A DNA stretch of 7,363 nucleotides from Patescibacteria group bacterium. GTDB lineage: Bacteria; Patescibacteriota; Microgenomatia; UBA10105; UBA927. Of the stretch, positions 1-4,824 are shown piece by piece (position 1 is the stretch's first letter; each line of letters starts with the position of its first letter). The stretch covers positions 55,102-62,464 of the forward strand of contig DPYI01000027.1 in NCBI GenBank assembly GCA_003545435.1, given 5' to 3'. Below the pieces are notes generated by a model. It was not told where the DNA came from and made no database searches. It saw only the letters and a program-made list of their open reading frames with translations. The position numbers and the translations under genes are program-made.

Positions 1-1619
1 CCGCCCATTCCACCAGCTCCCGGAGGAGGTGGCGGAGTTTTTTCAGGAAGATCTGTTACCAACGCTTCCGTGGTCAACACCATCATACCAATTGACGCTG
101 CGTTTTGAACAGCCGTTCGGGTAACTTTGGCCGGATCCAAAATTCCCGCTGTCAGCATGGATCCGAATTGGAGTGTCATTGCATCGAATCCAAAATCTAT
201 AGCTTTATTGTCTTCTATGGTTTTGAGGACCCATCCGTCGTCAGCTCCTGCATTTTTGGCAATCCACCTCACCGGCTCGCCAAGCGCTTTATAGAGAATA
301 TCAATTCCTGTTTTTTCATCTTCACTCTTCAGCGTATCTTTGAGCTTCAAAAGTGCGGTTCGCGCGCGCAAGAGTGCCACTCCTCCGCCAGGAACGATTC
401 CCTCTTCAAGAGCTGCCTTTGTGGCAGCAACTGCATCATTAACACGCTCCTTTTTATCTTTCAGTTCAATTTCTGTGGCGGCTCCGACATTGATAACCGC
501 AACCCCTCCTGAAAGCTTGGCCAACCGCTCCTGGAGCTTCTCTTTATCAAAATCGCTGGTTGAATCATCAACTTCCAGCCTGATCTGAGCAATTCTTGCA
601 GTGAGTCCTGCTTTAGGCCCTTTCCCCCCGATTATCCGGCAGTTTTCTTTATCTGCCCAAACTTTATCTGCCCGTCCACAGTCTTCAACCGTGATGTTTT
701 CAAGTTTCCGTCCGGTATCTTCAGAAATGACGGTTCCACCTGTTAGAACTGCAATGTCATCAAGTATTGCCCTTCTCCTGTCACCAAACCCCGGAGCTTT
801 CACAGCAAGTACGTTAAATGTCCCCCGAAGTTTATTCACTACAAGTGTTGCCAATGCCTCTCCGTCAATCTCATCGGCAATAATGACAAGATTTTTGGAA
901 ACCTTAATAAATTTTTCCAAAAACGGCAGGAGGTCGGAAATTGCGGAAATTTTTTTGTCGGTAATAAGAATGTACGGATCTTCAATTTCCGCTTCCATTT
1001 TGTCAGGAATTGTAACAAAGTAGGGGCTGGCATATCCTTTATCAAACTCCATCCCCTCTTTATACTCAATTTCCATCGTCAGACCTTTGCCTTCTTCTAC
1101 CGTCACCACGCCGTCTTTCCCGACTTTTTGAAGAGCCTCTGCAATCATTGACCCGATTTTGTCATCCTGAGCGGAAATCGTTGCAACTTTTGCTACATCA
1201 GCGTCTTTTACGGTCTTGCTCATCTTTTTAATCTCGGAAACAACACTTTCGACACCTTTTTCTATCCCGACTTTTAAAATCATCGGGTTGGCGCCGGCTG
1301 TGACATTTTTAAATCCGGCATTAATGATTGACTGGGCAAGAAGAGTGGCAGTCGTTGTACCGTCTCCCGCCACATCATTGGTTTTGCTGGCCGCCTCTTT
1401 GACCAGTTGCGCGCCCATATTCTCGAATGCATCCTCAAGATCAATTTCTTTCGCGACAGACACACCGTCGTGAATAACGTTCGGAGCACCCCATTTTCGG
1501 TCTATCGCAACATTTCGTCCTTTTGGACCTAAGGTCGTGACCACTGCTTTTGCTAATACATTGACGCCTTTAACCAATGAACTCCGGGCGTCATCGGAAA
1601 ATTTAATTTGTTTTGCCAT
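1..1619 (-). CDS. groEL: Chaperonin GroEL (60 kDa), C-terminal end cut by window edge
   Basis: ATP-driven cytosolic folding chamber that works with the GroES lid. Translating the minus strand from the ATG at 1619 gives 539 codons with no stop, beginning MAKQIKFSDDARSSLVKGVN. Family landmarks are visible: LGPKGRN near residues 30-36, HDGVSVAKEI with the nucleotide-binding Asp51, NDVAGDGTTTAT near 81-92 with Asp86, PGFGDRR in the apical region, PGGGVALLRA in the returning intermediate domain, and ILDPAKVTR near the C-terminus. The tail reads TPPPPPGAGGMG as it leaves the window, a proline-rich version of the usual GGM tail. With family length near 545 residues, only the last few codons and the stop are missing. 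The start is fixed by a perfect AAGGAGG six nt upstream. It lies 127 nt downstream of groES, and the gap is filled by a dispersed repeat. Identification is secure. Confidence 0.98.
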   Translation of the reverse strand, partial: MAKQIKFSDDARSSLVKGVNVLAKAVVTTLGPKGRNVAIDRKWGAPNVIHDGVSVAKEIDLEDAFENMGAQLVKEAASKTNDVAGDGTTTATLLAQSIINAGFKNVTAGANPMILKVGIEKGVESVVSEIKKMSKTVKDADVAKVATISAQDDKIGSMIAEALQKVGKDGVVTVEEGKGLTMEIEYKEGMEFDKGYASPYFVTIPDKMEAEIEDPYILITDKKISAISDLLPFLEKFIKVSKNLVIIADEIDGEALATLVVNKLRGTFNVLAVKAPGFGDRRRAILDDIAVLTGGTVISEDTGRKLENITVEDCGRADKVWADKENCRIIGGKGPKAGLTARIAQIRLEVDDSTSDFDKEKLQERLAKLSGGVAVINVGAATEIELKDKKERVNDAVAATKAALEEGIVPGGGVALLRARTALLKLKDTLKSEDEKTGIDILYKALGEPVRWIAKNAGADDGWVLKTIEDNKAIDFGFDAMTLQFGSMLTAGILDPAKVTRTAVQNAASIGMMVLTTEALVTDLPEKTPPPPPGAGGMG

Positions 1620-1625
1620 ATAGGA

Positions 1626-1632
1626 CCTCCTT
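1626..1632 (-). promoter_or_regulatory. Shine-Dalgarno site of groEL
   Basis: The minus strand reads AAGGAGG with 6 nt to the groEL ATG. This is a full-strength anti-16S match and it fixes the start. It contrasts with the vanW, solute-binding-protein and cytidylyltransferase genes, which have no visible Shine-Dalgarno. Confidence 0.9.
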
Positions 1633-1640
1633 GTTGTTTA

Positions 1641-1746
1641 ATTTCGAAATCCGAATATCGAAATACGAAACAATATCAAAATTCAAAATTTAAATATTTA
1701 AACATTTGAATTTGTTTCGATTTTCGTGCTTCGTGCTTCGTATTTA
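1641..1746 (-). repeat. Dispersed intergenic repeat, copy 1 (groES-groEL spacer)
   Basis: Read on the minus strand (the direction of groES-groEL transcription), this starts with a 33-nt block at 1746-1714 and ends with a 29-nt block at 1671-1643. Both blocks recur at 6225-6365 with 32/33 and 29/29 identity. The first block contains CGAA four times at 7-nt spacing; the last contains TTCG four times at 7-nt spacing, so the ends form an imperfect inverted pair. The 42-nt middle is AT-rich, has an inner palindrome TTTAAATATTTAAA, and differs from copy 2 apart from a short AAATTCAAA. The element begins one codon after the groES stop, making a tandem TAATAA, and ends about 23 nt before the groEL ATG. 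No T-run terminator is seen. Function unknown. Confidence 0.85.
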
Positions 1747-2043
1747 TTACTTTACTATCGCCAGTATATCTTTCTGCTCTACCATCATCCATTCTTGACC
1801 CTGAACTTTTATCTCCTGTCCCCCCCATTTTTTGTACATCACGACATCTCCAACCTTCACAACCATTTTCACAATCTTTCCCTTATCGTCAGTCGTTCCA
1901 TGGCCAACGGCCATGACAACTCCTTTTTGCGGTTTCTCTTTTGCAGAATCCGGAAGAACAATTCCTGAGGGTAATTTATCTTCTCCTTCGAGAGGTTTAA
2001 TAAGAACATTATCAAAAAGCGGTTGAATATTTAACTTAGCCAT
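1747..2043 (-). CDS. groES: Co-chaperonin GroES (10 kDa)
   Basis: A 98-residue heptameric lid protein for GroEL, acting in the cytosol. The sequence has the family order: LFDNVLIKPLEGEDKLPSG, the mobile-loop region GIVLPDSAKEKPQKG near residues 27-41 that contacts GroEL, then the GDVVMYKKWGGQEIK strand-turn segment and a C-terminal MMVEQKDILAIVK. Length matches the family (about 95-100). The ATG at 2043 is supported by AAGAGGAG six nt upstream. Translation ends in tandem TAATAA, the second TAA coming from the start of the dispersed repeat. It is the first gene of the groES-groEL operon, with a CIRCE operator and sigma-70-type promoter about 275-310 nt upstream, so HrcA-controlled heat induction is expected. 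Confidence 0.97.
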   Translation of the reverse strand: MAKLNIQPLFDNVLIKPLEGEDKLPSGIVLPDSAKEKPQKGVVMAVGHGTTDDKGKIVKMVVKVGDVVMYKKWGGQEIKVQGQEWMMVEQKDILAIVK

Positions 2044-2049
2044 ATAATA

Positions 2050-2057
2050 CTCCTCTT
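2050..2057 (-). promoter_or_regulatory. Shine-Dalgarno site of groES
   Basis: The minus strand reads AAGAGGAG, 6 nt before the ATG at 2043. The base of the 43-nt hairpin at 2060-2102 ends two nt upstream, so ribosome access may depend on that structure. Confidence 0.8.
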
Positions 2058-2059
2058 CT

Positions 2060-2102
2060 AGAGACTGTTTCCAAATTTGTAGAATTTGGAATTACAGTCT
2101 CT
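2060..2102 (-). other. Long hairpin immediately upstream of the groES ribosome-binding site
   Basis: As RNA from the minus strand, the outer arms are AGAGACTGT and ACAGTCTCT, and the inner arms are TTCCAAATT and AATTTGGAA. Together they form 18 perfect base pairs interrupted only by a 2-nt AA bulge, with a 5-nt loop. It lies in the groES 5' leader and stops 2 nt before the Shine-Dalgarno. There is no following U-run, so it is not a classical terminator. It could stabilise the mRNA end, keep the ribosome-binding site free of other pairing, be a processing site, or be a remnant of a palindromic repeat. The pairing is seen; the role is inferred. Confidence 0.8.
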
Positions 2103-2106
2103 TGAA

Positions 2107-2173
2107 CCCGCCGATTAAACGCACTTCGAGCCGCAGTAGAAATCTACTAAGGCGAAAAGTAAGTTTAGGCGGG
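2107..2173 (-). repeat. Large imperfect inverted repeat in the groES leader
   Basis: The outer arms CCCGCC (2107-2112) and GGCGGG (2168-2173) are perfectly complementary. They are followed inward by TAAAC/GTTTA (2116-2120 with 2163-2167), then by AGTAG/CTACT around an AAAT loop (2135-2148), with CTT/AAG and GCC/GGC pairs between. The shape is that of a folded intergenic repeat unit or a structured leader domain. No known riboswitch signature was recognised. Confidence 0.6.
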
Positions 2174-2186
2174 CTAAACAATATTT

Positions 2187-2231
2187 TTACTTCATCACGT
2201 GCTCATCACATTTTGTTAATCTTGCGCTCAT
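2187..2231 (-). CDS. Possible 14-aa leader ORF in the groES 5' leader (speculative)
   Basis: ATG at 2231 encodes MSARLTKCDEHVMK and ends in TAA at 2187. It shares its first four codons' product (MSAR) and the surrounding AAGATGAGCGC with a second mini-ORF at 2253-2294, 63 nt upstream and in the same frame. The upstream AGAAGAACAAG is only a weak Shine-Dalgarno. No protein family is recognised, and the duplication may simply be repeated DNA. Confidence 0.2.
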   Translation of the reverse strand: MSARLTKCDEHVMK

Positions 2232-2252
2232 CTTGTTCTTCTCATTATGTAA

Positions 2253-2294
2253 TCATCCCTGCCTGCCGGCAGGCAGGTCTTCTCTCGCGCTCAT
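2253..2294 (-). CDS. Possible 13-aa leader ORF spanning the GC palindrome (speculative)
   Basis: ATG at 2294 encodes MSAREDLPAGRQG and ends in TGA at 2253. An AGGA lies 5 nt upstream, a reasonable Shine-Dalgarno. The DLPAGRQG part is simply the translation of the 20-bp palindrome, so the peptide sequence itself is unlikely to be selected. It falls just downstream of the predicted groES transcription start and would be the first ORF on that transcript. Translation through the hairpin could affect its folding, but nothing here shows that. Confidence 0.2.
   Translation of the reverse strand: MSAREDLPAGRQG
2258..2277. repeat. Perfect 20-bp GC-rich palindrome (CPR-type dispersed repeat)
   Basis: CCTGCCTGCCGGCAGGCAGG is its own exact reverse complement. 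From memory, this sequence and shortened forms are common in Patescibacteria intergenic regions, where spurious translations give PAGRQAG-like peptides; no search was done here. It lies in the groES leader about 45 nt after the predicted start site. No T-run follows on either strand, so it is not a standard intrinsic terminator. Confidence 0.85.
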
Positions 2295-2301
2295 CTTTTT
2301 C

Positions 2302-2328
2302 CTGGCAGTCTTTTTAAGTGAGTGCTAT
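2302..2328 (-). promoter_or_regulatory. CIRCE operator (HrcA binding site) of groES-groEL
   Basis: The minus strand reads ATAGCACTC, a 9-nt spacer, then GACTGCCAG. Against the CIRCE consensus TTAGCACTC-N9-GAGTGCTAA, the first half matches 8/9 and the second 6/9, and the spacer is exactly 9 nt. It overlaps the predicted -10 box and the transcription start of groES, the classic place for HrcA repression. The diverged second half suggests moderate affinity. No hrcA gene is in the window. Confidence 0.85.
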
Positions 2329-2355
2329 TTTACGGTTGGAAAATATTCTTGTCAA
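2327..2355 (-). promoter_or_regulatory. Sigma-70-type promoter of groES-groEL
   Basis: On the minus strand TTGACA (2355-2350) is followed by a 17-nt spacer and TAAAAT (2332-2327). This is a perfect -35, optimal spacing and a 5/6 -10. The -35 lies inside the last codons of the nucleotidyltransferase gene and the -10 includes its TAA stop. The start site is expected near 2320, inside the CIRCE operator. Confidence 0.85.
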
Positions 2356-3247
2356 GTGGGAGATGAAGACGTTTTATTTTCTCCTCAAGCAACCCCCGTA
2401 TCCATATGCGCGCGTCGAACGGATGGAAACGGATGACGGTGTCGGAAATCACTTCGGTCGTTCTCCTTTTTCTCATATACCAAAGCTGAATATGTTTAAC
2501 GGGTTTTTCCAAAATCCGCAGAATGTGTGCGACAATTTGAAATTGACCATACTGCCGTACTGTTGCTTTCTTGCTTTTCAACCGATACATCACTTCTTTC
2601 CATTTATTTGGGAATACTGATGATACCCATCTGTTTTTTTTTAAAAAATGAGCATACGCGTTTCCTCTTTCCCATAACGGTTTCATCTGTAATACTTCGT
2701 GAGCAGTAAATATATCCTGTTCCCTTTTTGAAACCATAAATGAACTTTCGGAAACAAACATGTTTAAACACACAGCATCTTTCGCCTCTGTATCTTCCGG
2801 ACGCCTGCGAATCCCTGCTGTCTCCATAAGAAGTGTTGCCAGCAAACGACTTATCCAAAGCGTCCCTGGCTTGGTGCCTATGTAAAAATCAATGTCGTCA
2901 TCCTTGTCTGCATTGAAATTTGAAAGCCCTCCGGTGATGCCAACGAGGGTGATAGTCGGAACGAATCGAAGAAACGATGCGGCAAACTCTGCTTTTTTCC
3001 ATTTGAAAAGAGCCTCATGTTCCCTCTGAAGACGCGTCTTTCTATGTTTCGTATGTCCCCGTATGCAATAAAAAGGTCCCACAAAGGAAATCTTTTTTCT
3101 TTTTAAAAAATACTGAAGTTGTTTTTGAACCGCTTTCTTTGTCCATGACTTCTTGGGTAACCATGAAAAAAGCTCATCTTCTGTATATGGATATTGGAAA
3201 ATATCACCATACGAAAGAGTAAAAAAAATTGACGAAGAAAGATTCAT
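2330..3247 (-). CDS. Nucleotidyltransferase-like protein of the DNA polymerase beta fold superfamily, substrate unknown
   Basis: A 305-residue protein from the ATG at 3247. A GTG at 3250 directly before it would add one residue, and no clear Shine-Dalgarno is seen for either. Residues 8-60 (FFTLSYGDIFQYPYTEDEL onward) resemble a small winged-helix-like N-terminal domain. Residues 103-125 read GITGGLSNFNADKDDDIDFYIGT, which fits the nucleotidyltransferase pattern of a glycine-rich turn followed by acidic metal ligands (Asp116-118, Asp120). Next comes the segment LWISRLLATLLMETAGIRRRP and a conserved-looking CLNMFVSES. The C-terminal 100 residues are basic. From memory, such proteins recur in CPR genomes as uncharacterised nucleotidyltransferases. 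It starts 4 nt after the solute-binding protein stop, so the two are probably cotranscribed and perhaps translationally coupled. The target is not deducible. Confidence 0.75.
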   Translation of the reverse strand: MNLSSSIFFTLSYGDIFQYPYTEDELFSWLPKKSWTKKAVQKQLQYFLKRKKISFVGPFYCIRGHTKHRKTRLQREHEALFKWKKAEFAASFLRFVPTITLVGITGGLSNFNADKDDDIDFYIGTKPGTLWISRLLATLLMETAGIRRRPEDTEAKDAVCLNMFVSESSFMVSKREQDIFTAHEVLQMKPLWERGNAYAHFLKKNRWVSSVFPNKWKEVMYRLKSKKATVRQYGQFQIVAHILRILEKPVKHIQLWYMRKRRTTEVISDTVIRFHPFDARIWIRGLLEEKIKRLHLPLDKNIFQP

Positions 3248-3251
3248 CACA

Positions 3252-4820
3252 CTATTGTGTTGTCGCGGCAGGAGCGCTGGTAACCAAACCGTACGAGTTT
3301 AGTACCTGAGAAAAACCGTTTGACACGGTATCCAGCTCCTGCTGAGGCGATGACCCCGTATTTATCGCATTGACTGCGTTTTCCATATACTTCATCATCC
3401 GGTCATTGAGCCCGTTATCAAATGTTCGGGAAGCAAGAGGGAAAGACCGCGCGTCTTTTGCCTGCGTGATAAAGGGTCCAACGAAAGGATCAGTTGAAAG
3501 AAGAGTAGCCATATCAATGCGGGCGTACGGCTCGCCAAATAGCCTGACTTTGGACTCTTCCGCATACAGCTTTATCATGGATTCACGGGAAGTTAAAAAC
3601 TTTAAAAATTCCGCAGCTTGTTTTTTGTAGGTGCTCTTTTCTGATAATCCTTCTACCCAATACGATGCCCAGGTAACGGTGTTTCCGGGCAGCTGCGGAA
3701 TCGGTGCAATTTTAAACTTAAGAGCAGGATTGACCTGTTTTGCCATCTCAATAATGTCAAACGCTCTCCAGGAAGGCGCAAAAATCATTGCGACTTTTCC
3801 ATTGGCAAACGCATACATGGAATTATCCATTGTTTCATTCCACGTATAGACCGGATCTGTAGGATTGGCGAATTTATGGTAAAACGCGAGAGCCTCTTCT
3901 GCCTCTTTTCCTTTTGGAATAGCAAGATTAGCACCGTTTTGCATGAACATCGTTGCCAGGATATCGCTATAATTTTCAATATTTCCGGTGGTCCCCAGTG
4001 CAATAGCCGATACGGCAAAACCGGTTCCTTCAGGTTTGGCTATTTTCGGGACGAGGGCCAACAGTTCCTCCCATGTTGTGGGGGGAGCTGTAACTTCTGC
4101 AGCAACGAAAAGATCCTCATTATAATACAATCCTAAGCCCTCAACCATAAGCGGCATGCCGTAAATTGTTTGTCCTCCGACCAAATCATTGGTTGCTACA
4201 GGATAATATGTGTTTTTAAACTGGCTTGCAGTCATAACTGTTTCCGGAACGGCAGCAAGTTGATTTTTCAACATCGGCACCCATGTATTGTGATACCGGA
4301 AAATATCCGGTCCGTCCCCGCGCTCAACGGCAGCCTGCAGCCGTTCACGGTACTGACGATGGGATTGCTTGCTGTACTGCACTTTTATTTTCGGATTTTT
4401 TGCTTCAAATTCCGTAATAATCGGTTTAATAATTCCGTCATTCTCCCATAACCCCCAATAGGTGATGGTCACTTCCTGTGGAGCAGTCAATTGACTAAAT
4501 ACGATCCTGCCCAACAGTACCGCAGCCCCAACAAACAAAAGAAGCACAAGCACTATAATAATCCGCTTTGGCCAGGGATTCCCTCCTTGAGGAGAAATCG
4601 GAGGAACGGTGAACGAATCCATATTTTCTGCGGTTGACCCTGCCTGAGGCTCCGAAACCGGAATTTCCGGAGGAATGCTGCCTGATGTCCCTCCCTGGGC
4701 AGGTACGACGATAGTTTCCTGATTTTGATTTCCTGAATTCTGACCAGCCGGGAGATTTAAAGAGAAAGGAACCCCCTGATCAGATGGTGGAGTAATCATA
4801 GATTCTGGTACAATAATCAT
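3252..4820 (-). CDS. Membrane-anchored extracellular solute-binding protein (ABC sugar-type family 1/8)
   Basis: A 522-residue protein from the ATG at 4820; an ATG at 4799 (515 residues) is equally possible. No Shine-Dalgarno precedes either. Residues 1-84 are hydrophilic and rich in Pro, Gln, Gly and Ser. A transmembrane helix follows at about 86-108 (RIIIVLVLLLFVGAAVLLG), and residues 115-510 form a solute-binding fold: VTITYWGLWEN, ITEFEAKNPKIKVQY, GDGPDIFRYHNTW, GMPLMVEGLGLYYNEDLF, PTTWEELLALVPKI, FANGKVAMIFAPSW and AAEFLKFLTS. This is the maltose-binding type of periplasmic or extracellular receptor. Here it would be tethered by an uncleaved helix with a disordered cytosolic tail, since no lipobox is present. 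No permease or ATPase is in the window. It diverges from vanW with a 3-bp gap. The solute cannot be named; a sugar or glycan fragment is the usual guess. Confidence 0.9.
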   Translation of the reverse strand: MIIVPESMITPPSDQGVPFSLNLPAGQNSGNQNQETIVVPAQGGTSGSIPPEIPVSEPQAGSTAENMDSFTVPPISPQGGNPWPKRIIIVLVLLLFVGAAVLLGRIVFSQLTAPQEVTITYWGLWENDGIIKPIITEFEAKNPKIKVQYSKQSHRQYRERLQAAVERGDGPDIFRYHNTWVPMLKNQLAAVPETVMTASQFKNTYYPVATNDLVGGQTIYGMPLMVEGLGLYYNEDLFVAAEVTAPPTTWEELLALVPKIAKPEGTGFAVSAIALGTTGNIENYSDILATMFMQNGANLAIPKGKEAEEALAFYHKFANPTDPVYTWNETMDNSMYAFANGKVAMIFAPSWRAFDIIEMAKQVNPALKFKIAPIPQLPGNTVTWASYWVEGLSEKSTYKKQAAEFLKFLTSRESMIKLYAEESKVRLFGEPYARIDMATLLSTDPFVGPFITQAKDARSFPLASRTFDNGLNDRMMKYMENAVNAINTGSSPQQELDTVSNGFSQVLNSYGLVTSAPAATTQ

Positions 4821-4824
4821 ATCA
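4806..4824. promoter_or_regulatory. Possible bidirectional promoter made of two facing extended -10 elements
   Basis: The plus strand has TGGTACAAT at 4806-4814 (extended -10 pattern TGN then TACAAT, 5/6). The minus strand has TGATATGAT at 4824-4816 (TGN then TATGAT, 5/6). They are arranged about a dyad centred near 4815. Expected starts are near 4821 on the plus strand, giving an essentially leaderless vanW mRNA with its ATG at 4824. On the minus strand the start is near 4809, which would favour the ATG at 4799 for the solute-binding protein. No good -35 was found for either. Inferred from sequence only. Confidence 0.45.

Noticed and set aside
105..1473. Several plus-strand open frames (105-512, 601-1023, 1216-1473)
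   Set aside because: They are antisense to groEL, whose reading frame is continuous and conserved.
2135..2148. AGTAGAAATCTACT resembling the stem of a Cas12a CRISPR repeat
   Set aside because: The arms are in the opposite order to the Cas12a stem, it occurs once, and there are no spacers or cas genes.
2258..2277. Intrinsic terminator formed by the GC palindrome
   Set aside because: No T-run follows on either strand, and termination here would block groES-groEL.
2187..2294. A single longer ORF if TGA were read as glycine, as in Absconditabacteria/Gracilibacteria
   Set aside because: All the clear genes are free of internal TGA codons, including glycine-rich groEL, so the standard code is the simpler reading.
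2102..2709. Plus-strand open frames at 2102-2317, 2233-2436 and 2318-2620
   Set aside because: They cross the palindromes and CIRCE site or run antisense to the nucleotidyltransferase gene; no family resemblance or ribosome-binding site.
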